20,624 nucleotides of DNA, taken from positions 1 through 20,624 of the IMG/VR virus record IMGVR_UViG_3300004463_000166. One strand, 5' to 3'. The notes beneath the pieces are model-generated. The model had not been told where the DNA came from. It saw only the letters and a list, made by a program, of their open reading frames with translations, and ran no database searches. Positions 1 through 6,899 of this stretch are shown piece after piece (position 1 is the stretch's first letter; each line of letters opens with the position of its first letter). The position numbers and the translations under genes were made by a program. The DNA comes from a virus.

Positions 1-135
1 GAGCCAACGATGGAGATGTGGGAAGCCGGCGATGAGGCTGACGGATACGATGTCCACGGGTCTGTTTGGCGCGCTATGATCGACGCCGCTCTCCAGAAAG
101 GGGGAGGGGATGAGCCCGTCCTATGTCGAGCATGA
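1..135 (+). CDS. C-terminal end of a small phage protein (partial)
   Basis: Frame 1 is open from the first base to a TGA at 133-135 and gives 44 residues, beginning EPTMEMWEAG and containing VWRAMIDAALQ. From memory, the pattern 'REPT..M...G ... VWRAMIDAAL' is a recurrent C-terminal signature of small hypothetical proteins in phage early regions and in bacteria, so this is very probably the end of a real gene whose start lies outside the window. Its function is unknown. Its last 26 bases overlap the start of the next gene, which suggests translational coupling within one operon. Confidence 0.65.
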   Translation, partial: EPTMEMWEAGDEADGYDVHGSVWRAMIDAALQKGGGDEPVLCRA

Positions 136-379
136 AGATTTCCGCGTCGTAGGCGAATGGCGCATCGGCTGTGCCGGCCGCAGCCTACACGTCAGATGCT
201 ACCGGCTCAGGGCTAATCCAGACCAGCGCGCCAGAGGGACCGAGCCGTTCCTGTACACGGTCTGCGCTCACTATGCGCTGGCAGGGTTCCCGAATGATGA
301 GGTGTTTCATCTCGGGGACTTCTGGCGCGTGACAGATATTACCGGGGAATTGAATGAAGCGGCGCAAACCACCCCCTAA
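110..379 (+). CDS. hypothetical phage protein, 89 aa
   Basis: This is a small soluble protein with no membrane segment or signal peptide. It is rich in aromatic residues and carries three cysteines, in GCAGR, VRCYRL and YTVCAHYAL, too widely spaced for an obvious zinc knuckle. The ATG at 110 follows a purine-rich AGGGGGAGGGG stretch that can act as a ribosome binding site, though its spacing is tight. The gene overlaps the partial gene before it and the DUF6456-like gene after it, so it belongs to the same operon. I do not recognise its family. The antisense frame is also open over part of this region, but lacks a comparable start and operon context. Confidence 0.7.
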   Translation: MSPSYVEHEDFRVVGEWRIGCAGRSLHVRCYRLRANPDQRARGTEPFLYTVCAHYALAGFPNDEVFHLGDFWRVTDITGELNEAAQTTP

Positions 380-911
380 GCCAAAGGCAAGACCTATGGA
401 CAGGCCACACCTCGAAATCATCGAGCGGGACATCGAAAACCCGATGTGGACCCGCGCCCATGATGGCGACAGGACAAACCCGCGTATAATCCGGGGACAT
501 GTCAACACGCTGGAAAGCCCTGTCTCATATCTGGCAAGCAAGGGCGCGCTCACAGCCTCCCAGGTTGCAGCGGCAGACAGGTTCCGCAAGCTGTTCGAGC
601 GTGTAGGTGGGGCAGGGGCAAGGGCAATCGACTACAGCCGGCCACAAGTCGATGGCGGGAACATTGCAGATCCCATCAATCCGAACCAGCTTGATGCGGG
701 CTTGCAACTTGCCGCCGCCAACAGGGTGCTTGGAGAAACTTATGGCCGCTATGGCTATCTGCTCGTCTGCTACATCTGCGGCGAAGGGCGGCACATCAAG
801 GAAATGACAACAACGCGCCGGCAGCACGATACCATGCTCGACAATCTCAGGGCATATCTCGACTGCCTGGCAGAGCATTGGCAGATGGCGACAAGGAGGA
901 AGACGGGATGA
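354..911 (+). CDS. DUF6456-like protein, candidate late-transcription regulator
   Basis: This 185-aa protein opens with a basic, proline-rich tail (MKRRKPPPKPKARP). From about residue 50 it follows the pattern I remember for DUF6456: NTLESPVSYLASKGALTASQ, then AADRFRKLFERV, a conserved-looking 'YSRPQVDGG', a helix with ANRVLGETYG, a 'LLVCYICGEGRHIKEM' helix, and a closing 'LDNLRAYLDCLAEHW'. DUF6456 occurs in alphaproteobacterial proteins, often behind a helix-turn-helix; no such domain is visible here. Its place just upstream of an alpha-CTD-like gene and the terminase suggests a transcriptional role, but this is inference. The ATG at 354 has GGGGA upstream; an ATG at 396 is possible and would remove the basic tail. 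The stop overlaps the next start by ATGA. Confidence 0.75.
   Translation: MKRRKPPPKPKARPMDRPHLEIIERDIENPMWTRAHDGDRTNPRIIRGHVNTLESPVSYLASKGALTASQVAAADRFRKLFERVGGAGARAIDYSRPQVDGGNIADPINPNQLDAGLQLAAANRVLGETYGRYGYLLVCYICGEGRHIKEMTTTRRQHDTMLDNLRAYLDCLAEHWQMATRRKTG
893..900 (+). promoter_or_regulatory. ribosome binding site fixing the start of the alpha-CTD-like gene
   Basis: AAGGAGGA lies 7 bases before the ATG at 908. It shows that translation starts at 908, not at the in-frame ATG at 878, which has no such site. Confidence 0.75.
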
Positions 912-1210
912 TGAGTGAAAACGATGAGCCAAAGACTGTGAGCCCAGAGCGTGCGCTGGAGATGGCGGAAATGCTTGAAGCCTGCGCTGCTATGTTTCGC
1001 TCAATGGCGTATATCGAGAACCTGAAGGATTATCGGCTCTCCACGAGAGCGGCCAACATCATAAGGCAGGGTATTGGTCACAAGGGGCCGGTGTGGCCGG
1101 TTCATGCGCGCAGGTATCTGGCTCGATACGAAAATTTGGAAGACATTCTTCGCGAGCCTTCCGTTGGCCGCAAGGCGATGCGTGAGATGATCGAGTTTGC
1201 GAGGCTGTGA
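908..1210 (+). CDS. small protein with an RNA polymerase alpha-CTD-like helix-hairpin-helix domain
   Basis: The protein has 100 residues. The N-terminal ~40 form an acidic tail and a Met/Ala/Glu-rich helix. The C-terminal half resembles the DNA-binding C-terminal domain of RNA polymerase alpha: LSTRAANIIR (44-53) lines up with the alpha motif LTVRSANCLK, and ENLEDILREPSVGRKAMREM (75-94) with TEVELLKTPNLGKKSLTEI. The positions equivalent to E. coli alpha R265, N268, G296, K298 and E302, the DNA-contacting surface, would be R47, N50, G87, K89 and E93. C269 and S299 equivalents are Ile and Ala, and the spacing between the two motifs is about 9 residues longer than in alpha. It may bind promoter DNA or displace or mimic host alpha-CTD; the role is inferred. 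The start is set by AAGGAGGA and the ATGA overlap with the previous gene. Confidence 0.8.
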   Translation: MMSENDEPKTVSPERALEMAEMLEACAAMFRSMAYIENLKDYRLSTRAANIIRQGIGHKGPVWPVHARRYLARYENLEDILREPSVGRKAMREMIEFARL

Positions 1211-1254
1211 ATAACCGTTCCGCCTCCGAAACCATTTGACACCGCGCGCGCGAT
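1211..1254 (+). promoter_or_regulatory. short intergenic stretch with TTGACA and a (CG)5 tract
   Basis: This is the first break in the operon. It holds a perfect -35 hexamer TTGACA at 1236-1241, followed by an alternating CGCGCGCGCG tract at 1243-1252. The nearest -10-like box, GATATG at 1252-1257, is only 10 bases away, and no good hexamer stands 16-18 bases downstream. A normal sigma70 promoter is therefore not supported. An activator-dependent late promoter or protein-binding site is possible. Confidence 0.25.
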
Positions 1255-1476
1255 ATGGCAGGCATGATGCAACATCCCAAAATTGTCAGAAGGCCTAGGC
1301 CAGTTCGCCGCTCATGCGATGACGCATATGAAGTGGACGGCACGGATTTCCTAGCGCGCACTGTCTATGAAGACGCGCCCGTTGGTCCGATAGGCTTCGT
1401 CCACTTCAAAGCCAAGGAGTCTCCCATGGCAGGCAAGAAGTGCAGCGGCAAGAAGGGCGGCAAGGGGAAGAAGTGA
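1255..1476 (+). CDS. small ORF ending in a Lys/Gly-rich basic tail (start uncertain)
   Basis: The longest reading gives 73 residues, but its ATG has no ribosome binding site. The last 16 residues, MAGKKCSGKKGGKGKK, begin at an internal ATG (1426) with AAGGAG six bases upstream, so the translated product may be only this 16-aa basic peptide. Either way the C-terminus is strongly cationic with a single cysteine, as expected of a nucleic-acid- or capsid-associated peptide. It lies directly before the small terminase gene. The part before 1426 could be untranslated control DNA: it contains the palindrome GGCCTAGGCC (1292-1301) and the inverted repeat ATGCG-atga-CGCAT (1314-1327). I do not recognise a family. 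Confidence 0.4.
   Translation: MAGMMQHPKIVRRPRPVRRSCDDAYEVDGTDFLARTVYEDAPVGPIGFVHFKAKESPMAGKKCSGKKGGKGKK
1414..1419 (+). promoter_or_regulatory. ribosome binding site for a 16-aa basic peptide
   Basis: AAGGAG lies six bases before the ATG at 1426, inside the longer frame starting at 1255. It is the best ribosome binding site in this stretch and argues for translation beginning at 1426. Confidence 0.45.
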
Positions 1477-1541
1477 TGGGCTGGCGGTGAATATCGGACG
1501 TTGGCAATTCATCCTGATTAAATATCAAAGGAAATCAAAGA

Positions 1542-1811
1542 ATGGCCCGTGGCGGAAAGCGTGAGGGCGCTGGCCGGCCCGCTGGTGCTATCAACGGCAA
1601 GACGGCGGAGCGTGTCAGCGAGATAGAGGCGTCAGGCCTCACGCCGCTGGACTTCATGCTTCAGATGCTGCGCAACGAAAGCGAGAGCATGGAAAACAGG
1701 TGCTGGGCTGCTGAGAAGGCGGCTCCCTATGTCCATGCGAAGCTGTCTTCTGTCGATGTGAAGGCCGATGTCAATGTGAGCCACGAGGATGCGCTTGGCG
1801 AGCTTGAGTGA
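1542..1811 (+). CDS. terminase small subunit-like protein
   Basis: This 89-aa protein starts with MARGGKREGAGRPAGAINGK, the glycine-rich basic N-terminus typical of small terminase subunits and related phage DNA-binding proteins. It continues with LTPLDFMLQMLRNE and the motif 'NRCWAAEKAAPYVHAKLSSVD', which I know from many terminase small subunit-like proteins ('AAxxAAPYxHPKL'). It should recognise the packaging start and hand DNA to the large subunit. It is short for a full terS: the C-terminal oligomerisation part is minimal. AAAGGA stands nine bases before the ATG. The gene overlaps the large terminase gene, as is common for the pair. Confidence 0.8.
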   Translation: MARGGKREGAGRPAGAINGKTAERVSEIEASGLTPLDFMLQMLRNESESMENRCWAAEKAAPYVHAKLSSVDVKADVNVSHEDALGELE

Positions 1812-3342
1812 CCGAGAGCGCGCTGTACGCCTTCGCCTCAAGACCGAGTTCACCCACTACGCCGAAAGGTGTCTTCGCATCCGCTCCAAGGATGCGGCAA
1901 TCGTTCCGCTCCAGTTGAATGAAGCGCAGCGCTACCTGCATTCCAGGCTTGAGGCACAGAAGGCGGCAACCGGCAAGGTCCGCGCTCTTGTGCTCAAAGG
2001 CCGGCAGCAGGGCATATCCACATATGTGGGTGGACGCTTTTACCATCGCGTCACCCATCACAAGGGATTGCGCTGCTTCATTCTCACCCATGAGCAGGAT
2101 GCGACAAACAACCTGTTCGGCATGGTGGACCGCTATCACCAGCATGTGCCCGATCTGGTGAAGCCGAGGACATCGGCGGCAAACGCGAAGGAACTGTATT
2201 TCGACCGGCTGGAAAGCGGCTATGCGGTTGGCACGGCAGGGGCGAAGGCAACGGGCCGCTCGCAGACAGTGCAGCTATTCCATGGCTCCGAAGTGGCGTT
2301 CTGGCCCAATGCGGCCACGCACTTTGCCGGTGTTGTTCAGGCTATCCCCGATCTGCCCGGCACAGAGATAATTCTGGAATCCACCGCGAACGGCATGGGT
2401 GGCGAGTTCCACGAACGCTGGCAGCAGGCCGAACAAGGGACGGGCGACTATCAGGCCATATTCATCCCGTGGTTCTGGCAGGCCGAATACAGGCGCGATG
2501 TCCCTGCCGGCTTCAGTCTCGATGATGAGGAACAGGCCTATCGCGATGCTCACGGGCTCGACCTTGAGCAAATGGTGTGGCGTCGGAACAAGATTGCCGA
2601 ACTGAAAGACCCGCTGCTGTTCAAGCAGGAGTATCCCGCCACGGCTGCCGAGGCTTTCCAGATGACGGGCCACGACAGCTACATCCCGGCAGAGCTTGTC
2701 CTGGCGGCGCGCAAGAATGAGCGCGAAGCAATCGGGCCTCTGGTCATAGGATACGATCCGGCATGGAAAGGCTCGGATCGGCACTCCATGGCATTCAGGC
2801 AGGGCCGCAAGGTTATCAGGGTGGACAGCCGCAACAAGCTCGACACCATGGAAGGGGCGGGCTGGGCAAAGCAGGTCATCGATACCGAAAAGCCGGCCCG
2901 CATGTTCATTGACGTGGGTGGCGTTGGTGCTGGTGTCTATGACCGGCTGATCGAGATGGGTTACGGCAGCATCGTGACCGCCATCAATTTCGGCTCCAAC
3001 CCTCTGGAGCCCCAGCCTGTTGATGAGCAAGGCAAGCCAAAGGGCGGCTATGCCAATCGACGTGCCGAGATGTGGGGCAAGAGCCGCGAATGGCTTCAGG
3101 ACCCCGGTGGCGTCGATATACCGGACAAGGATGCCTTGCAGGCTGATGCCTGCGCTCCTGGCTACAAATACGACAGCCTTTCGCGCGTGTTGCTCGAAAG
3201 CAAGGACGACATTCGTAAGCGTGGCCTTCGCTCCCCGGATGAGTGGGACGCAGTGGCTTTGACGTTTGCAGAACCCGTCACCGAAACGCCTGCATATCAC
3301 GAAAATCCGCGCGCTTCGTCGCTCGCAAGGAGTATCGTCTAG
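1789..3342 (+). CDS. terL: terminase large subunit (packaging ATPase and nuclease)
   Basis: The motor that pumps DNA through the portal and cuts concatemers. In the 517-aa reading, an atypical Walker A sits at 71-77 (GRQQGIS), a Walker B-like strand with a glutamate at 161-169 (VQLFHGSEV), and a coupling motif at 194-202 (IILESTANG). The C-terminal RNase H-like nuclease half begins near 318; metal-binding acidic candidates are D323 (IGYDPAWKGSD), D375 (RMFIDVGGVGAG) and D487 (SPDEWDAVALTF). Length is normal for terL. The exact start is uncertain: ATG 1789 lies inside the small subunit gene with GAGG directly against it, while TTG 1804 (giving LSDRERAVRL) fits the usual family N-terminus better. 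The stop abuts the portal start. Confidence 0.95.
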   Translation: MRLASLSDRERAVRLRLKTEFTHYAERCLRIRSKDAAIVPLQLNEAQRYLHSRLEAQKAATGKVRALVLKGRQQGISTYVGGRFYHRVTHHKGLRCFILTHEQDATNNLFGMVDRYHQHVPDLVKPRTSAANAKELYFDRLESGYAVGTAGAKATGRSQTVQLFHGSEVAFWPNAATHFAGVVQAIPDLPGTEIILESTANGMGGEFHERWQQAEQGTGDYQAIFIPWFWQAEYRRDVPAGFSLDDEEQAYRDAHGLDLEQMVWRRNKIAELKDPLLFKQEYPATAAEAFQMTGHDSYIPAELVLAARKNEREAIGPLVIGYDPAWKGSDRHSMAFRQGRKVIRVDSRNKLDTMEGAGWAKQVIDTEKPARMFIDVGGVGAGVYDRLIEMGYGSIVTAINFGSNPLEPQPVDEQGKPKGGYANRRAEMWGKSREWLQDPGGVDIPDKDALQADACAPGYKYDSLSRVLLESKDDIRKRGLRSPDEWDAVALTFAEPVTETPAYHENPRASSLARSIV

Positions 3343-5493
3343 ATGGCCAAAGCGAAACCCATGGGTGATGACGAGCTAAAGGCACTCGTCGCCCGTGAAA
3401 TATCGCTGGCCAAGGACGCCCGCGTCGAGCGCTCCGAGGACAATGAGAAGGCCCTGAATTATTACAAGGGCGACATGGGGCGCTATATCCCGGCTGAGGA
3501 AGGGCGTTCCAAGGCTGTATCCCGCGATCTGGCTGATACCGTGGGATGGATGCTCCCCGGCATCATGCGCGTGTTCGCAGCGTCCGAGCATATGGCTGTT
3601 GCAGAGCCGGTCGGGCCCGAAGATGAGCAATGGGCCGAGGATGCGACGGACGACATCAACTATGTCTTCTGGAAGCAGAATGACGGCTACCGCATCGTCT
3701 ATGATGCGACCTGGGACAGTCTTGTCGTCAAGAACGGCATCGTCAAGACGTGGTGGGATGACACGCCGAAATACAAGGTGTCCTTCCATAGCGGTCTGAC
3801 AGAGGAAGAATATACTCTTCTGGTCGGCGGTGACGACATCGAGGTCGTTGCGCTTACGGAAAAGCCGGAAACCATCACGAACCCGGAGACGGGCGAGCCG
3901 ATGGAAATCGTGATGTTTGATTGCAAGATCAAGCGCAGGGTGACGGGCGGCTGTGTGCGTGTCGAGGCCATTCCTCCCGAGGATTTTGGAATCTCTGACG
4001 AGGCCACAATCACGGCAGACGCACGGTTCAAGTATCATCGCTGCGACAAGACCCGCTCCGACCTGATCGAGATGGGCTTTGACAAAGATGTGGTCATGAG
4101 CCTGGGTGTCGCGGCCGACGACGATACCAATGAGAAATTCGCGCGGGACGGTTACGAGCAGTCCGACGAGGCTGACCCGTCCATGGAAATCGTGGACTAT
4201 TACGAATGCTTCCTGCGCGTGGACTACGACCATGACGGGATAGCCGAGCTTCTGAAAATCTCCTATGCGGGCGATTCCGGTGGCGGCGTCATTCTGGACT
4301 GGGAAGAATGGGAAGACGACGACCCGTTTGACGACATTCCCTGCAACCCGATGCCGCACCGCTGGGAGGCAACGTCGATCTCCGACGAGACGATGGACGT
4401 GCAGGACATCAAGACCGCCCTGTTGAGGCAGGGGCTCGACAACACCTATGCGACGAACAATCCGCAAAGGTTCGTCAAGGGCAAGATTCTCAACCCGGAC
4501 CAGTTGTTCTCGCCATCGTTCGGCGGTGTGATTTTCGGGGATGCCAATTCGGAAGTGCAGCCCATCGCCGTCCCTTATGTGGCGCAGCATGTGCAGGCCG
4601 CGATTGCCTATCAGGACCAGGTCATCGAGCGCCGCACAGGTGTTTCACGTTCGACCATGGCGCTTGATCCAGAGGCCTTGCAGAACCAGACGGCCACGGC
4701 TGTCCAGAGTTCCAAGGACGCGGCCTATTCGCAGATCGAGCTTGTCGCCCGCAACCAAGCCGAACTTGGCTGGAAGAAGGTCTTCCGCAAGATACTGCGG
4801 CTGGAAGTCAAGCACCAGGACAAGGCGCGCGACATCCGCATGCGTGGCCGGTTCAAGCAGGTGGACCCGCGCCACTGGAATGCGGACATGGACATTTCAA
4901 TCAACGTGGGCCTGGGAACAGGTTCGCGTGACCGTGACATGGCGATGTTGCAGTCCGTTCTTGGCAACCAGTGGATGCTGACCGACAGGCTGGCAAGTGC
5001 CGGTGCCATGGACAAGGCAATCGGCATGCTGCCCTTCATCATGACGACCTTGAACAAGTCGGCGGAAGCGGCAGGCATCAGGAGCCCGGAACTGTTCTAT
5101 CCCGAGGTCACGCCTGATACGGTTAAGCAGATAGAGCAGGCTGCCCAACAGCGCGCCCAGCAGCCCGACCCGAAGGTGCAGGCCGAGATGGCGAAGACGC
5201 AGGCCCAGATGCAGGGCGACGCCGCCAAGGCCAAGATGCAGATAGAGATGGACAGCGCCAAGGCGGCGAAGCAGTTCGAGATTGACCGCTTCAAGGTGTC
5301 CGAGGAAAGCAAGCTCAAGCGCGAACAGATGGCCATGGACCAGGCATTGAAGCGCGAACAGATGGGCGCGGAAATGGATCTCAAGCGTGAGCAGCTTCAA
5401 GCGGAGATACTGCTGAAGCGTGAGCTTGGCATGCTCAATGCCCAGGTTACGGCTGCCACCTCACAGGTCCACATGGGCGGTGACCCCGGATGA
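3343..5493 (+). CDS. portal protein, SU10/P22-like long form
   Basis: The dodecameric channel at the capsid vertex that docks the terminase and later the tail. The 716-aa length and the N-terminal region with ALNYYKGDMG, SRDLADTVGWMLPGIMRVF and VKNGIVKTWWDD match the long portals of podoviruses such as SU10. The middle is acidic and aromatic-rich (clip/wing). QNQTATAVQSSKDAAYSQIE (~450-470) is a typical helix of this family. The last ~110 residues are almost wholly helical, with Gln/Lys/Glu-rich coiled coil and four 11-residue repeats at 658-701, probably forming a barrel reaching into the capsid. The ATG follows the terL stop directly, with AAGGAG ten bases upstream; the 3' end overlaps the next gene by ATGA. 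Confidence 0.92.
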   Translation: MAKAKPMGDDELKALVAREISLAKDARVERSEDNEKALNYYKGDMGRYIPAEEGRSKAVSRDLADTVGWMLPGIMRVFAASEHMAVAEPVGPEDEQWAEDATDDINYVFWKQNDGYRIVYDATWDSLVVKNGIVKTWWDDTPKYKVSFHSGLTEEEYTLLVGGDDIEVVALTEKPETITNPETGEPMEIVMFDCKIKRRVTGGCVRVEAIPPEDFGISDEATITADARFKYHRCDKTRSDLIEMGFDKDVVMSLGVAADDDTNEKFARDGYEQSDEADPSMEIVDYYECFLRVDYDHDGIAELLKISYAGDSGGGVILDWEEWEDDDPFDDIPCNPMPHRWEATSISDETMDVQDIKTALLRQGLDNTYATNNPQRFVKGKILNPDQLFSPSFGGVIFGDANSEVQPIAVPYVAQHVQAAIAYQDQVIERRTGVSRSTMALDPEALQNQTATAVQSSKDAAYSQIELVARNQAELGWKKVFRKILRLEVKHQDKARDIRMRGRFKQVDPRHWNADMDISINVGLGTGSRDRDMAMLQSVLGNQWMLTDRLASAGAMDKAIGMLPFIMTTLNKSAEAAGIRSPELFYPEVTPDTVKQIEQAAQQRAQQPDPKVQAEMAKTQAQMQGDAAKAKMQIEMDSAKAAKQFEIDRFKVSEESKLKREQMAMDQALKREQMGAEMDLKREQLQAEILLKRELGMLNAQVTAATSQVHMGGDPG
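5314..5445 (+). repeat. four tandem 33-base repeats coding for an 11-residue portal helix repeat
   Basis: The encoded units are LKREQMAMDQA, LKREQMGAEMD, LKREQLQAEIL and LKRELGMLNAQ. Each DNA unit opens with a form of CTSAAGCGYGARCAG. An 11-residue period favours a straight or slightly right-handed helical bundle. A weaker fifth unit may precede them. Confidence 0.8.
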
Positions 5494-5732
5494 TTTCAGA
5501 GGAAGACAAGAAGGCAGGAGCCGAGGCGAACAGGCTTCGCATGGACCCTGCTTTCCAACTCGCAATGACCGAGGCGCGCAAGGGCGCGCTTGAGGAACTG
5601 GCTTCTGTAGAGGCCTCCGACATCAACACCATCATGCGGTTGCAGGCCGAGATCAAGGCAATCGACCTCATCGCAACCAATCTGGCCACGGCGATCATCA
5701 GAGCCACTGAGCCGCGCAAGATAGCGGTGTAG
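5490..5732 (+). CDS. small helical phage protein between portal and scaffold
   Basis: This 80-aa protein has no cysteine, tryptophan or tyrosine and appears to be nearly all helix: DPAFQLAMTEARKGALEELASV followed by TIMRLQAEIKAIDLIATNLATAII. Small helical proteins of this general look are common between portal and scaffold genes in SU10-like modules, with no assigned function that I know of. A role in head assembly or as a portal cofactor is inferred from position only. It starts within the portal stop (ATGA at 5490-5493), so it is translationally coupled to the portal. The 87 bases after its stop contain no other gene. Confidence 0.8.
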   Translation: MISEEDKKAGAEANRLRMDPAFQLAMTEARKGALEELASVEASDINTIMRLQAEIKAIDLIATNLATAIIRATEPRKIAV

Positions 5733-5807
5733 CCCGCTGTAACTGCCGGCACCTCACCGAAGGCCCGCGCAAGCGGCACGCCCGGAGTGAATCGGCGCAA
5801 TCCTGAA

Positions 5808-5813
5808 GAGGAA
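5808..5813 (+). promoter_or_regulatory. ribosome binding site fixing the scaffold start
   Basis: GAGGAA lies six bases before the ATG at 5820. It supports this start over the in-frame GTG at 5787, which would add 11 residues without a comparable site. Confidence 0.65.
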
Positions 5814-5819
5814 AGACCC

Positions 5820-6893
5820 ATGACCGATACCCCGGAAGGGACCGGCACGGAAACCTATGCGTCGATTTCTGACGCAGTACAGGCGCTTGGCAAACTTGAG
5901 GACGAGAATCCCGCAAAGGACACCCTCGACAATCAGGAAAAGCCGGAAGCCTTGTCCGATGAGGACGACACAGTCGAGGCAGCATCGGATGACGATGATG
6001 TTCTGGACGATGATTTCAGCGATGACGAAGGTGACGCCGCAGACGAAGAAGCGGACGGCCCGAGTGCTGATCCAGGCAAGTATGTGGCAGACGATGCCAA
6101 GGTACGGCTTGATGACGGCGCGGAGACAACCGTTGCAGAGCTTCGAAAGGGCAGCCTGCGCCTCGCAGACTATACCCGCAAGCAAATGGCGCTCGCAGAG
6201 GAAAAGAAGGCCACAGAGGCCCTCAAATCCGAATGGGGCGGCAAAGAGCAGCAGGTCAAGTCAATCGCCGCTCAATTGCAGCAAGAGCGCGAGCTTATCA
6301 CGAAGGTTGCACAGCACTACGTTCCGAAGCCTCCCGACCCTGATCTGGTGAATCCGAACAGCGACAAGTACGATCCTCTGGCTTACCAGACTCTACAGGT
6401 CGCCTACAATTCCCAGATGCAAGACCTCAGCCGGCTGATGTCCATCGACAAGGCCAGCAAGGAAAAGCAGCAGAAGGAAGAGGAAGCCAAGGCGACCGAG
6501 CGCCGTGCAAACGAGTGGAAAGCTCTCACGGAAAAGGTTCCTGCTTTTCGCGACCCGAAGACCGGCCAGCCGACCGAAGCCTATCAGGGCTTCTGGAAGG
6601 ACGCAGTAAAGGCCGGTGCGCAATATGGCCTGAGTCCCCAGGACCTCCAGGGCATTACGGACCATCGCTATTACCTACTGCTGAACGATGTTGTCACGCT
6701 CCACCGCGCCAAGGCCCGCAAGGCTGAAGCTCGGCAAAAGGGCGAGGGCAAGCCTCCGGTCATGCCCGGCAGCAAGCGTCAGAACGCAGGGGACCAGAAG
6801 CAGCGCGACCACAGGTCTGCAATGGAGCGCTTGAAGAAAACCGGCTCGATCCGCGATGCGGCAGCCGCCCTCAAAGCTCTCGAAGAAGGTTAA
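5820..6893 (+). CDS. capsid scaffold protein
   Basis: A 357-aa highly charged protein directly before the major capsid gene, as expected for the internal scaffold that templates procapsid assembly and then leaves. Residues 47-79 are a run of Asp/Glu (SDEDDTVEAASDDDDVLDDD and onward). A coiled-coil-rich middle follows (RLADYTRKQMALAEEKKATE; KASKEKQQKEEEAKATERRA). The tail is basic (KARKAEARQKGEGKPP onward) and ends in a short helical segment (IRDAAAALKALEEG), resembling the basic coat-binding end of scaffolds. A YGLSPQDLQGITDHRYYLLL segment near 275-295 is typical of this scaffold type in SU10-like phages, from memory. No protease motif is seen. Confidence 0.88.
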   Translation: MTDTPEGTGTETYASISDAVQALGKLEDENPAKDTLDNQEKPEALSDEDDTVEAASDDDDVLDDDFSDDEGDAADEEADGPSADPGKYVADDAKVRLDDGAETTVAELRKGSLRLADYTRKQMALAEEKKATEALKSEWGGKEQQVKSIAAQLQQERELITKVAQHYVPKPPDPDLVNPNSDKYDPLAYQTLQVAYNSQMQDLSRLMSIDKASKEKQQKEEEAKATERRANEWKALTEKVPAFRDPKTGQPTEAYQGFWKDAVKAGAQYGLSPQDLQGITDHRYYLLLNDVVTLHRAKARKAEARQKGEGKPPVMPGSKRQNAGDQKQRDHRSAMERLKKTGSIRDAAAALKALEEG

Positions 6894-6899
6894 TACCCC

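Noticed and set aside
110-379. Identical 26-base overlaps at both ends of the 89-aa gene (110-135 and 354-379).
   Set aside because: No sequence similarity between the two overlaps; the equal length appears coincidental.
1236-1264. TTGACA as the -35 of a sigma70 late promoter.
   Set aside because: No acceptable -10 hexamer at 16-18 bases; GATATG is only 10 bases away. Kept only as a possible activator-dependent site.
1487-1564. A GTG-started 25-aa frame overlapping the start of the small terminase gene.
   Set aside because: Weak ribosome binding site, no recognisable pattern, and it runs out of frame into terS; could be chance.
2275-4590. Long minus-strand frames (341 and 404 aa) opposite terL and portal.
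   Set aside because: They mirror strongly supported plus-strand genes, lack credible ribosome binding sites and show no recognisable protein features.
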